A stretch of DNA of 10,347 bases, taken from NCBI GenBank assembly GCA_945869935.1, contig CAMBSA010000031.1:1-10347 (forward strand). The letters are read 5' to 3'. Shown piece after piece: positions 1 to 8,009 of the stretch. This DNA comes from Bordetella parapertussis (lineage in GTDB: Bacteria > Pseudomonadota > Gammaproteobacteria > Burkholderiales > SG8-39). Positions within the stretch are counted from its first letter, which is position 1. Every line of letters begins with the position of its first letter. The position numbers and the translations under genes were made by a program. The notes below the pieces were generated by a model. That model made no database searches. It was not told the origin of the DNA and worked only from the letters and a program-made list of their open reading frames with translations.

Positions 1-621
1 GCCAAGCGGACCGTCCCCGCTCGCGGCTGCGACGCGCTGGCGCAGCACCGAGAGCGCATCGCGCAGCGTGGTCGGGCGCGCGAGCAGGTCCTGCTCGAGC
101 CGGTCGTGCGATAGTCGCAACAGGTAGAGTCGCTTGGTCACGCGTTCGATGTGGTCTTCGAGGTAGGCGTTCACCTCCGACATGCGCCGCAGCCGCGTCT
201 GCCATGAGCCGCTGAACTCGCCGCACAGCAGCACCAGCATCAGACCGCCGAGAAAATACAGCTTGGGAATTTCGGTCTCGAGTGCATTGGGCGTGTACCC
301 GTACCAGCCTCCGAAGAGGATCGCCGCCGCACCGCTGCCCATGAGCACGCCGTAGCGCTGCGCGATCAGCACCGGGCCGAGCCATACCCAGGGGAACTGC
401 GCCTTGATGAAAAACGGGTCCTCGGGTGAGGCCCAGAAGCCGAAGCCAATCGCGATCAGGGTAATCACGACGGTTTCCACCCATTGCCAGGCTGTGCGCG
501 AGCGCGCCTTCATCCACTTGAGGCTGAAGCGTCCGCGGCCGGCGGACGGATCGTCGCGCGATCCGTCCTTCGCGGCGTGGACGTCGGCCGAGCCGCTGCC
601 GCCTGTGCCTAGCAACGGCAT
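1..621 (-). CDS. pelD: PelD, c-di-GMP receptor of the Pel exopolysaccharide synthase, N-terminal part (cut by window edge)
   Basis: Inner-membrane protein that in known Pel systems binds cyclic di-GMP and thereby activates polymer synthesis with PelE, PelF and PelG. The visible 207 residues hold a polar N-terminus (about 1-40), then hydrophobic segments near 48-64, 79-104 and 119-133. A charged stretch follows with the PelD-like sequences FPWVWLGPVLIAQRYG (76-91), RLYLLRLSHDRLEQDLL (164-180) and RPTTLRDAL (182-190). The family's GAF and degenerate GGDEF domains, and the RxxD c-di-GMP site, would lie beyond the left edge and cannot be judged. I chose the ATG at 621 because AAAGG lies 5 bases upstream and the frame gives the PelD sequence; the ATG at 668 is in another frame that stops after about 19 codons. 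It follows pelC by 60 bases, so it is probably in the same operon. The identification rests on recognised sequence and gene order. Confidence 0.93.
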   Translation of the reverse strand, partial: MPLLGTGGSGSADVHAAKDGSRDDPSAGRGRFSLKWMKARSRTAWQWVETVVITLIAIGFGFWASPEDPFFIKAQFPWVWLGPVLIAQRYGVLMGSGAAAILFGGWYGYTPNALETEIPKLYFLGGLMLVLLCGEFSGSWQTRLRRMSEVNAYLEDHIERVTKRLYLLRLSHDRLEQDLLARPTTLRDALSVLRQRVAAASGDGPLG

Positions 622-681
622 GCGCGCCTTTGCGTCACGATTTCAGCGGGGCGGGCACAGCGCAGCATGTCACGCGAGCCG

Positions 682-1209
682 CTACTCGATTCGCGCGCTT
701 GCAAGCAGATCGCGGATCAGCTTCTGCGCCACCGCCGACAGCGCCTCGCGGCTCCAGCCGGATTTCGCGCCGACCGAACTCCACACCACGCTTCCGTCCG
801 TGAGATCAATGATCTGCAGCGCAAGTCCCACCGCCGGCTCGCCATCGACGCCAACCTTGTAGCGCCATTCATCCACCGCGCCGGTGAGCGCGTAGCGGGC
901 GCCGGATTCGCGCGCCCATTTCTGCGCGTCGACCTGCACGCGGCGCTCGGCCGGATCGAACACCGTCTCGGGATTGAGCGCGGCAGGGTAGCGGGTGAGG
1001 CTCGCCACGCCGCGCGCGCGAAGCAGGGTCTCGGCGATCGCTTCCGCACGCAGGCCCGCCTGCGGAACATCAGTGTGGTTGGCAATCGGCAGCAGCGCCC
1101 ACTTCGCATCGCGCGGCATCGATGCGCCCGGGGAGTGGTCGATCACCGAGCAGGAGGCGAGCAGCGTGGCGGCGAGCGCAATTGCGAGGGCAAGGATTCG
1201 GGTTGTCAT
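682..1209 (-). CDS. pelC: PelC, outer-membrane lipoprotein of Pel export
   Basis: Small lipoprotein (175 aa; P. aeruginosa PelC is about the same length). In characterised systems it forms a dodecameric ring on the periplasmic face of the outer membrane, a negatively charged funnel under the PelB pore. Residues 1-20 form a lipoprotein signal peptide: Arg4, a hydrophobic core of Leu/Ala/Ile, then the lipobox LASC with Cys20 as the acylated residue. The residue after Cys is Ser, not Asp, consistent with sorting to the outer membrane. The mature part carries WALLPIANHT (37-46), GAVDEWRYKVG (110-120) and LQIIDLTDGSVVWS (131-144), matching the PelC alpha/beta fold. The start ATG lies 13 bases after the pelB stop and uses GGGAG about 10 bases upstream, which overlaps the pelB stop region. 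It ends with TAG. Confidence 0.95.
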   Translation of the reverse strand: MTTRILALAIALAATLLASCSVIDHSPGASMPRDAKWALLPIANHTDVPQAGLRAEAIAETLLRARGVASLTRYPAALNPETVFDPAERRVQVDAQKWARESGARYALTGAVDEWRYKVGVDGEPAVGLALQIIDLTDGSVVWSSVGAKSGWSREALSAVAQKLIRDLLASARIE

Positions 1210-1222
1210 TTCTGCGTGCTCC

Positions 1223-2302
1223 CTAGAAGCGATCGAAAAAGTACTGGTACCGAAGACCGACTTCGCGAATCGCGAGGTTGGTGCCCGCGCCGCCCTTGCT
1301 GCGCGACGAATAGATCGAGAGGTAGTCCTGTCCGAACAGACTGCCGCCTGCGCCGAGCAGCCAATTGTAGCCGCTGCCCGTGATCGAATTGACGCTGCGG
1401 CCGATATCGCCGAAGGGTCGGATGCCGCGTCCGTAGCGCTCGCGCATGTCCATGCCGAAACCGGTGGAGATGCCCCAGGTCTTGGAGCTTTGCGGCAGGA
1501 AGAAATTGCCCGCGGGGATCACTGCGGCCGGGTTGAGTTCGGCGGAACGCGCATCCGTTGCATCGGCCGTCTCGTAGTGCGACAGCGCCCGGGTGAGGCG
1601 CACGTTCCAGTCGGGGTATTCGCTGCGGATGCGATGGCCGGCTTCGATGAACAGGCCGCGGCCGGTGCCGACCCAGGTCTCCTGCTGGGTGTGGAAGCGC
1701 GCACCCCAGGCGCGTGCGCTCAGGTACTCGCGTTTCGACATGTTCCATTGCCCGGCGAGGCTCGCCTCGTCCTTGTGTCCGCCGACATAGAGCGCCAGCG
1801 TCTCGCCGGCGCGCTCGCGCATCGACAGCGCCGCGCTGGCCGACACGCGCTCACCCAGCGGCCGGTTGTGGGAGAGTTTGACCGTGGTGAAGTCCGATAC
1901 GCCCGAGCGCTGCCCGAGGCTGAGTTCGGTGTCGCCGCGGTCGTGGCGCAGCAGCGCGGATACGCTTACCGCGCGGTCGGTGCCGGGGACGCCGGTGAAC
2001 TGGGCCGGGTCGGTGGTGCGCTGGTGCAGCACCACGAGCTGCGTGGACAGGCGCAGCTTCGGGCTGAGCCAAACCAGCGCGCGCACGCCGCGTTCGCGAC
2101 CCTTGAGCACGCCGCGCTCGACGAGCTTGTCCTCGAATACCACGCTCGATGCCGAGGCGAGCAGGTCGGTGGCAAGCCGAAGGTGGATCTCGTCTTCAAA
2201 GGGCGATTTTTCCTGCGCGGCAAAGCCCAGTTGCTGCGCGAGCCGTAACTGCTGCGTCTCGCGCGCCGCGTCGATGCGCGCGAGCGTCGGGAGCGAATCG
2301 GC
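1223..2302 (-). CDS. pelB: PelB C-terminal outer-membrane porin segment, separated from the TPR part by an in-frame stop
   Basis: This open stretch continues exactly in the reading frame of the upstream TPR part after a single TAG. The first 53 codons are open and read as PelB: LARIDAARETQQLRLAQQLGF, shortened here, then FEDEIHLRLATDLL. About 306 residues follow with alternating polar/hydrophobic strands typical of a beta-barrel, for example LRLSTQLVVLHQRT and ERVSASAALSMRERAGETLAL. The protein ends in Phe (GLRYQYFFDRF), like the C-terminal signal used for outer-membrane barrel assembly. In P. aeruginosa this domain is a 16-stranded porin through which Pel leaves the cell. There is no signal peptide, and the best internal start (GTG at 2143) has no convincing ribosome site and would lose the domain's first part. 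A separately translated product would therefore not be expected to reach the envelope. Counting the stop as one codon, full-length PelB would be 1269 residues, against roughly 1190 in P. aeruginosa. Recognition of the domain is firm; whether it is expressed is unknown. Confidence 0.88.
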   Translation of the reverse strand, partial: ADSLPTLARIDAARETQQLRLAQQLGFAAQEKSPFEDEIHLRLATDLLASASSVVFEDKLVERGVLKGRERGVRALVWLSPKLRLSTQLVVLHQRTTDPAQFTGVPGTDRAVSVSALLRHDRGDTELSLGQRSGVSDFTTVKLSHNRPLGERVSASAALSMRERAGETLALYVGGHKDEASLAGQWNMSKREYLSARAWGARFHTQQETWVGTGRGLFIEAGHRIRSEYPDWNVRLTRALSHYETADATDARSAELNPAAVIPAGNFFLPQSSKTWGISTGFGMDMRERYGRGIRPFGDIGRSVNSITGSGYNWLLGAGGSLFGQDYLSIYSSRSKGGAGTNLAIREVGLRYQYFFDRF

Positions 2303-2305
2303 CTA
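2303..2305 (-). other. In-frame amber stop (TAG) inside pelB
   Basis: Reading codon by codon on the minus strand gives ...LNKLLET, TAG, ADSLPTLARIDAARE... without any frame change. The stop sits at the border between the TPR scaffold and the porin barrel. One base change from CAG, GAG, AAG, TGG, TTG, TCG or TAC/TAT would create it. TAG is also the apparent natural stop of pelB (1223-1225) and of pelC (682-684), so a general reassignment of TAG to an amino acid is unlikely here. A true mutation, a sequencing error or local readthrough remain open. Confidence 0.95.
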
Positions 2306-5032
2306 GGTCTCGAGAAGTTTGTTCAGGGCGTCGGTGTCGCGGCGTTCGATCGCAAGGCTCACCTCCGCCCAGGCGGGCGCGGCGAACTTGCGGCCGTAGG
2401 CGTTCCAGCGCCAGGCGCGCGCGGCTTCGTTGCTCTCGGTGGAGATCGCCCAGGCGAGCACGAGCTCGCGCACCGCGGCATCGCGCGAGAGAGCGGTAAC
2501 CTGCGCGGTAACCTGAGCGGTAACCTGCGCGGGGGCGTCCGCGGTGCCTGCGTCGTCTTTCCCGTCCTTCGACGGCGCGGCGTCGCCCGCGCGGTCCTGG
2601 CGCAGCACATGGCGGATCGCGGCGAGGCTCGGGTCGCCCGGGGCGAACTGCGTCACCAGACGCACGTAGGCGATCAGGCGTTCGCGGTCCTTCGTGACGG
2701 TCTTAGGGTCGGGGGTGCGGCGTACCGTCTCCCAGGCGTGGCGGCGCATGCGAAGCGCCATGCCTTCCTCGCCCGCGGCCTCGAGCGTGTCGGCATAGCT
2801 CATCAGCCAGAGGTAGTCGCCGGATTTCGCTTTCGCCTGGCGGCGGAAGTAGGCGAGTGCCTGCCGCGGTTCGCCGAGCGTAAGCCATGCGGCGCCGAGC
2901 GGGTCCAGCAGTTCGGGCGCATCGCGTTGCACGGGCGTAATCGAGGCGACCTCGCGGCGCAACTCGGCATTCATCTTGCCGTCGATCAGGAACCAGAGAA
3001 AGCCCGAGCGCTGTTCCCTATCCTGCGGCGCGAGGCGTATCGCGTAACGCCAGTCGGCGAGCGCGCCGCTGCGATCGCCGTCGGCGGCACGGAACGTGGC
3101 ACGCTGGGTGAAGAAGTAGCGGTTGTCGTTGAACAGTTTTTCGTCGCTCGGCGCGATTGTGGCGTAAAGCCGGCGAAGCGCATTGCGGTCACCGAGCGTG
3201 GTACGAAGCTCGACCGCCAGCGTCAGCGCCTGCACGTTGCGGTGCCTTTGCCAGCCGGCTTCGGCCACGCGTGCGGCTTCCAGCGGTTGCGTCGAGCGCA
3301 GCAGCAGCACCAGGCGCAGCAGATCGTTCGATTCGGGCTTGTCGCCGGCGGCGAGCAGCCGGTAGGCTTCGCGCCCGACCTCGTCCTCCTGCAGTTCCCA
3401 GGCGAGATCGCCGAGCAGCCGCCAGTAGGCCTCGTTGCTTACTGGCACCTGCGCGCGGCGTCCGGCGAGCAGGGCGAACGCACCGGGGAGGTCGGCGCGC
3501 GAGAGCTTGAGCGTGGCGAGTGACACGAGGCGTTCGGGACTTGCGCCGGTGGCGGCGATCAGGCGTTCGTAGGCCGCGATCGCCGCGTCGATGCGGCCGG
3601 CACGCTCATTCAGCAGCGCAAGCTGCTCGAGCGCCACCGCATTGGCGCGCCGCCCGTAGTAGTCCTCGAAAAATCCGATGCCCGCATCCACCTCGCCCGC
3701 GGCTTCGAAGGTGTCGACCAGTTGCACGAGTTCCGCTCGGGTGAGGGCGCGCTGCGTGATCACATGACGCCAGGCGAACAGCAGGCTCTCGTAGTCGAAC
3801 AATCCCGGCGCAAGCCGAAGCACCGACTGATACGCCGCATCGCGGCCGGTGAGTTTTGCGAGTTGCACCCACTGGCGCAGCGCCTCCTGCGGCTGGCCCG
3901 ACCATTCCGCCACCTGCGCCAGGCGCTCGCGCCAGCGCAGGTCGCCCGGCCGCTGCGCGACCGCGGCCTCCGCCACCCGGTAGGCATCCTTCAGGTTGGA
4001 ATTGCCCAGAAAGACCTCAAAGGCGAGGTTGTAGAGCTCCTCGTCGTAGGGGCGAAGCGGCGCGGCCTTGCCCGGCGCGGCGGCGGGCGGTGCTGCCTGC
4101 GCATGGGCCGTTCCGATCAGCAGGTCGCCGAGCACGGCCACAAGGCGGGCGGCGGGCGACGGGCTCGCCGCCTCCGACAGCCTGAGCAATCTGCGCATGT
4201 AGAACTGCGCGCGGGCAGGATTGCCCGCACCGAGCGCAAGTCTCGCGAGAAAGAGCAGGGTGGCATCGTCGCCCTCGAGTTCGCCGATGTTGGCTTCCGC
4301 GAGTGCCAGCGCTTCGGCGGGCTTGTTGCCCGCCTGCAGCGCGGCGACCGCGGCGCGGTAGTACTCGCGGCGAAGCGCGGGCGTGTCGGCACGCTTGCGG
4401 GCGATCAGCAGCAGTTCGGAGGCGGCGGTGTATTCGCCGGCGCCTAGCGCGGTCTGCGCGGCCTCCGCGATCACCTCCGGCGCGAGGGCCGGGGCGGAGC
4501 TTGCGATCCGGTCGGTGTACAGGCGCGTTGTCGCGCGCGCGCCGACAGCGCGCGCTTCGCGCAGCAGAAACAACAGATCCGTCTGGGACCAATTCTCGCT
4601 CGCCATTCGAGAGAGCCGCGAGGCGAGAAGGCTGCGCGCCTCGGCGTCCGGCCTGCCCCAGGCCTCGTTGCGGCCCATGCGGTAGTCGAGCATCAGCGCG
4701 CGGCGGCGAAGTGCTTCGTGCGGACCGGCGGCGATTTCCGCGGTCAGTACGCGTGCAGCGGCGGGTTCGCGAAGCAGGTATTTCTTTTCTGCCAGCAGCA
4801 GGCGCAGTTCCGCGTTGTGCGGATCGGTGCGGATCAGGCTGGTGAGGTAGTTCGCGGTGAGTTCGTCGTTGCCGTTGTCCTTGCGGACCTGCTCGAGCAG
4901 GGTCTGTTTCGGAAAGAGCAGCGCGAGCAGCACCGCGACGAGCACGGTGATACCGAGCAGCCCCCAGATCGAGAGGATGCGGACGCGTTGCGGCTCAGCG
5001 CCGGCACCGAACCGAAATCGTCTCTGTTCCAT
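2303..5032 (-). CDS. pelB: PelB N-terminal part: membrane anchor and periplasmic TPR scaffold, ending at a premature stop
   Basis: 909 residues. Residues 1-18 are Arg-rich, 19-40 form one hydrophobic segment (ILSIWGLLGITVLVAVLLALLF), and most of the rest (about 55-905) is alpha-helical with degenerate tetratricopeptide repeats, e.g. ALALAEANIGELEG (241-254) and QPLEAARVAEAGWQR. In P. aeruginosa this region spans the periplasm, binds PelA, stimulates its deacetylase activity and guides the polymer to the barrel. Two low-complexity spots stand out: an Ala/Pro linker at about 309-325, and a QVTA repeat at about 836-848 next to a charged KDGKDD stretch. The start at 5032 overlaps the end of pelA by 38 bases; it places the membrane segment properly and no better start follows, though the ribosome site (GAAGA) is weak. 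The frame ends at the TAG at 2303, just where the porin should begin, so this product alone would lack the outer-membrane pore. Confidence 0.93.
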   Translation of the reverse strand: MEQRRFRFGAGAEPQRVRILSIWGLLGITVLVAVLLALLFPKQTLLEQVRKDNGNDELTANYLTSLIRTDPHNAELRLLLAEKKYLLREPAAARVLTAEIAAGPHEALRRRALMLDYRMGRNEAWGRPDAEARSLLASRLSRMASENWSQTDLLFLLREARAVGARATTRLYTDRIASSAPALAPEVIAEAAQTALGAGEYTAASELLLIARKRADTPALRREYYRAAVAALQAGNKPAEALALAEANIGELEGDDATLLFLARLALGAGNPARAQFYMRRLLRLSEAASPSPAARLVAVLGDLLIGTAHAQAAPPAAAPGKAAPLRPYDEELYNLAFEVFLGNSNLKDAYRVAEAAVAQRPGDLRWRERLAQVAEWSGQPQEALRQWVQLAKLTGRDAAYQSVLRLAPGLFDYESLLFAWRHVITQRALTRAELVQLVDTFEAAGEVDAGIGFFEDYYGRRANAVALEQLALLNERAGRIDAAIAAYERLIAATGASPERLVSLATLKLSRADLPGAFALLAGRRAQVPVSNEAYWRLLGDLAWELQEDEVGREAYRLLAAGDKPESNDLLRLVLLLRSTQPLEAARVAEAGWQRHRNVQALTLAVELRTTLGDRNALRRLYATIAPSDEKLFNDNRYFFTQRATFRAADGDRSGALADWRYAIRLAPQDREQRSGFLWFLIDGKMNAELRREVASITPVQRDAPELLDPLGAAWLTLGEPRQALAYFRRQAKAKSGDYLWLMSYADTLEAAGEEGMALRMRRHAWETVRRTPDPKTVTKDRERLIAYVRLVTQFAPGDPSLAAIRHVLRQDRAGDAAPSKDGKDDAGTADAPAQVTAQVTAQVTALSRDAAVRELVLAWAISTESNEAARAWRWNAYGRKFAAPAWAEVSLAIERRDTDALNKLLET
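2491..2526 (-). repeat. Three-copy 12-bp tandem repeat inside pelB
   Basis: On the plus strand the unit is G(A/C)GCGGTAACCT, present three times head to tail, with the second base alternating A, C, A. It encodes AQVT repeats (about residues 836-848) in a low-complexity linker between TPR helices. The period is a multiple of three, so copy-number change would alter length but keep the frame. Confidence 0.9.
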
Positions 5033-7916
5033 TCGTCTTCAACTGGAAGGCAAGCGTGCCCGTCGCGGCAGGCGATGCGGGCGCGATCGCGCGGCCGCCC
5101 GCGAGCACCTCACAACCGGTTACGGCGCCGAGCGAAAACGCGAGCGGCATGTGGCCGTTGAGCGTGAACGCCAGGCCGTCCGCGGTGGAGGACAGCGCGC
5201 TGATGCGCGCATTGGCCTCGGCAAGCCATGGCCGGGTTGTCGCCGCGGGCGAAAGCCTGATCCGTGCCTCGCCGCCGGCGAGATGCAGGTAGCGCTCGCC
5301 CTCGTGGTCGGCATGTCCTGCAATATTGCTGCTCGCGGCGAGATCGGGGAAGCCGGCCGAGACCGGCAGGCGCAGGGTGCGCAGATCACCTGCGCCGCGC
5401 ACGATCCATTCCGGCTGCTCCGACACCAGGTTGCGCGAGACGGTCAATCGCATGAAGTCGATCGCCTTCGCCGCATACTCCGATGCGTAGATGTTCATCA
5501 CCTTCTGCTCGAGCGCCCAGCGATACACCTTGTGCAGAGCGGTGATCGAGGCGCGCTTGCTCGCCGCGTACGTGTGGTAGTAGATGTTGATCGGCTTGAG
5601 CCGGCGCGGCCGTTCGGTGAGCTCGAAGGTCTCGATCACGCGCTCGAAGCCGTAGAAGGGGCCGGTCCAGAGGTTGGTGTAGACGTTCTCGTTCTGGTTC
5701 GGCGCGTACACCTGGAACCACTCGCCCTTGCGCAGGCCGATCGGGGCCACCAGCGACAGCGTGGGCGTGGCGCGGGTGATCAGGGTTTCGCCGCCGTTCA
5801 TGTTGAACACGCCGGCCCCGTAGGCCTGTTCGACCGAGTCCGCGCCGGGATCACAGTCGCCGGTCCAGAGGAACACCCGCGCGACCTTGCCCGGCGGCGC
5901 GAGACGGCGGTTGATGTAGCCGAGCGAACCGTTCACTTCGCGCGTGATGTCGAAGGTGTAGCCGGGGATGCTGAGGTTGTAGTTCTCCGCCGACTTGTCC
6001 TCGGGCGCCTTGCCGGACCGGGATTCCGCACGGCCCCATTTGAACGGGTGAGAGTACGAGTGGCTCGCGATCTCGACATTGGCCAACGCGAAGATGCGCT
6101 TTGCGATCGCCTCGAGCGCGGGCGAGTCCTTCGGGTACAGGCCGTCGGGGGACATCTCCGCCTCGATCACCGATATCGTGCTCGGCACGCGATACTTCTC
6201 CAGGAATTCGCGCAACATCACCTCGCCCGCGAAGGGCGCGCCCCGCACTTCCGCGCGCGACCGAAAGCCGTCGCCGTCCACATGCACCAGCATCAGCCGG
6301 CGGCCGTTCTCGGTGGTGACATCCGGCGCGGGCATCAGAGGCAGCGCGAGTGCCTCGCGAAGGAAACCGATCGGGTTCATCACCCAGCGCACGCCCTGGT
6401 CGCCGGGCAGGCTGTAGATCGCGAACGGATACACCGCGTAGCCGCCCCAGGGCATGATCGCCGCCGGTTCCATCACCTCGCCGCGCTCGCTTTTCACCCG
6501 GACGAGCGGCGTGCCGCCGCTGGCTTCGAGCGCATAGAAGGCGGAGCGGTCGGGCACCGGCTTGACTTCGTAGCCCGCCAGCGGCGAAAGCACTTCGGCC
6601 GCAAGTCGTCGCGGTGAGGCGGTGGCGTTGGAGGATTTGAGTCCATATAGCCGCGCGAGTCCTTCGCCGACCGGCGCGCCGAAGCCGCCGAATACCGCGA
6701 CCTTCACGCCCTGCGCGATCGCGGAGGCGATGAATTCGCGCGCCTTCGGCGAGGTATTGTCGCCGCGAAGCCAGGCGACCACCCCGGCATAGCGGCCGGC
6801 GAGCGGATGCGCGGGCATCTCGCCGCTGGTGGCCAGATGTTGCACGCCGTAGCCAAGCCAGTTGAGCGGCATGTCGATCAGCCGGTGCGCCTCCTCGGTG
6901 CGAAGCGAAATGCCCCCGGGGCTCGGGTCATAGAGCACCAGCACATCGCGCGGCATGACCTCGATCCGGCCGACGCCGATCGCGTCCAGGTCCGGATTGC
7001 TCACCCACGGCGTGAAGCCGAGTGCATCGATCTTCTTCGCGGTGTCGCGCGCAAGTGCGCGATCGGCGGGTGCAACGTAGTCGATCGCGATCACCGGGAG
7101 CTTGTAGTCGTTCTTCACCCGGTTGAGCTGGCCGAGCAGCCATTCGCGATCGGCGGCGGGGACTTCGCGGTAGGTCTTGTTGCCTGCGTCCCAGCCGCGG
7201 AACAGCGACTCGGCCGCCACCGCGTACGCGTGCCGGTTCACCCGCGGCAATATCTCGAAGCCTCGGTTGAAAATCAGCTTCGCCTCAGGAAAGCGCGCAC
7301 GGATCGTTTCGATGACGCGCGAGAGGCCGGCGATCTGCGCTTCGCGGGTCGCATCGGTCTTGGCTACGATGTTGAACGAATCCAGGGTGTCGAGGAAAAA
7401 GCCGCGATAGCCCTGCGCCCAGAGCGGCGCGATCACGCGGCTTGTGAAGAACTCCGCCCATTCGGGCTTCGACTGGTCGACCACGATGCTGCCCCAGGCG
7501 GTGTTCTCGCCCAGTTGCCATTCCCGCGGCAGATCCTTGGCGTAGTCGCGTGTCGGGTGCACTTCTCCCACCGACACGTAGGCGAAGAGTTCCGTTGCGC
7601 GGCCGATGAAATTCGGTCGCGAATCCGTGCTGCGCGCTTCGCCTTCGCGCCGCGCCGGCAGCCTGACGTTGCCCGGTTCGACCACCACCACATCGAAGGC
7701 GGCGAGTTCGTCGAAGGGAACGTTCCTGCCGTAGAAGATCGCGATGTTGGGCGCCGCTGCGGATTCGACCCGCGCCCCGGATTGCGCGAATGCGGGGCCT
7801 CCGAAAAGCATCAGGAGCAATGCCTGCGGCAGGATCAGCGCCGCAATCCGGCGAAGCCAGGCGAGATGCGGCTTGCGCGGAAAACGTCGGTCGCGGGCGG
7901 TGGGGGCGCCGGGCAT
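4995..7916 (-). CDS. pelA: PelA, bifunctional Pel glycoside hydrolase and polysaccharide deacetylase
   Basis: Periplasmic enzyme of 973 residues (about 950 in P. aeruginosa). Residues 1-44 form a long signal peptide: a basic region, a hydrophobic core (LILPQALLLMLFGG) and a likely cut after AFA. Residues about 56-315 are the GH166-type hydrolase domain, with VVVEPGNV (77-84), GFFLDTLD (172-179) and FNRGFEILP (216-224); Glu221 corresponds by motif to the catalytic Glu of P. aeruginosa PelA. Residues about 325-525 form the middle domain. Residues about 540-800 are the CE18-type deacetylase, with HVDGDGF (Asp547, Asp549) and SHSYSHP (His619, His623) as probable metal ligands. Residues about 830-973 look like a beta-rich C-terminal domain. 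All expected catalytic motifs are present, so this gene looks intact. It is the first gene of the operon, with GGAA about 7 bases before the ATG, and overlaps pelB by 38 bases. Known role: partial deacetylation of the GalNAc-rich polymer and trimming by hydrolysis. Confidence 0.96.
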   Translation of the reverse strand: MPGAPTARDRRFPRKPHLAWLRRIAALILPQALLLMLFGGPAFAQSGARVESAAAPNIAIFYGRNVPFDELAAFDVVVVEPGNVRLPARREGEARSTDSRPNFIGRATELFAYVSVGEVHPTRDYAKDLPREWQLGENTAWGSIVVDQSKPEWAEFFTSRVIAPLWAQGYRGFFLDTLDSFNIVAKTDATREAQIAGLSRVIETIRARFPEAKLIFNRGFEILPRVNRHAYAVAAESLFRGWDAGNKTYREVPAADREWLLGQLNRVKNDYKLPVIAIDYVAPADRALARDTAKKIDALGFTPWVSNPDLDAIGVGRIEVMPRDVLVLYDPSPGGISLRTEEAHRLIDMPLNWLGYGVQHLATSGEMPAHPLAGRYAGVVAWLRGDNTSPKAREFIASAIAQGVKVAVFGGFGAPVGEGLARLYGLKSSNATASPRRLAAEVLSPLAGYEVKPVPDRSAFYALEASGGTPLVRVKSERGEVMEPAAIMPWGGYAVYPFAIYSLPGDQGVRWVMNPIGFLREALALPLMPAPDVTTENGRRLMLVHVDGDGFRSRAEVRGAPFAGEVMLREFLEKYRVPSTISVIEAEMSPDGLYPKDSPALEAIAKRIFALANVEIASHSYSHPFKWGRAESRSGKAPEDKSAENYNLSIPGYTFDITREVNGSLGYINRRLAPPGKVARVFLWTGDCDPGADSVEQAYGAGVFNMNGGETLITRATPTLSLVAPIGLRKGEWFQVYAPNQNENVYTNLWTGPFYGFERVIETFELTERPRRLKPINIYYHTYAASKRASITALHKVYRWALEQKVMNIYASEYAAKAIDFMRLTVSRNLVSEQPEWIVRGAGDLRTLRLPVSAGFPDLAASSNIAGHADHEGERYLHLAGGEARIRLSPAATTRPWLAEANARISALSSTADGLAFTLNGHMPLAFSLGAVTGCEVLAGGRAIAPASPAATGTLAFQLKTNGTETISVRCRR

Positions 7917-7943
7917 CGGATTCCAGTTCGGGGCGGGTGCCGC

Positions 7944-7949
7944 ATTGTA
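7944..7949 (-). promoter_or_regulatory. Possible -10 box upstream of pelA
   Basis: On the minus strand TACAAT (one mismatch to TATAAT) lies 27 bases before the pelA start, in a 93-base gap after the upstream gene. I found no -35 hexamer at the usual spacing, so the call is weak; an activator-dependent promoter or cotranscription from upstream are alternatives. Confidence 0.25.
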
Positions 7950-8009
7950 GCCGTCCGCGACGCCGAATACCTCAGGAATGTTTGGTAAATCCGTGGCTTA
8001 CGACGGCTT

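Noticed and set aside
1223-2143. Independent gene starting at the GTG at 2143
   Set aside because: The PelB reading continues in frame upstream of this codon to the TAG, no ribosome site is evident, and the product would have no signal peptide for an outer-membrane barrel.
995-2248. 417-codon open frame on the plus strand
   Set aside because: It is antisense to the PelB barrel and PelC, which are recognisable proteins. Long antisense frames are expected at this GC content and its composition (Ala/Arg-rich, no motif) is typical of them.
4060-4110. Signal-peptide-like stretch (LLIGTAHAQA) inside PelB near residues 304-313
   Set aside because: It lies within a continuous open frame between TPR-like helices, lacks a basic start and a start codon, and is better explained as an Ala/Pro linker.
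4857-6617. 586-codon open frame on the plus strand
   Set aside because: It is antisense to pelA and the start of pelB, has no domain I recognise, and is rich in Arg, His and Ala as expected from a GC-rich shadow frame.
6807-7988. 393-codon open frame on the plus strand
   Set aside because: It is antisense to the PelA hydrolase domain, with no recognisable motif or supporting ribosome site.
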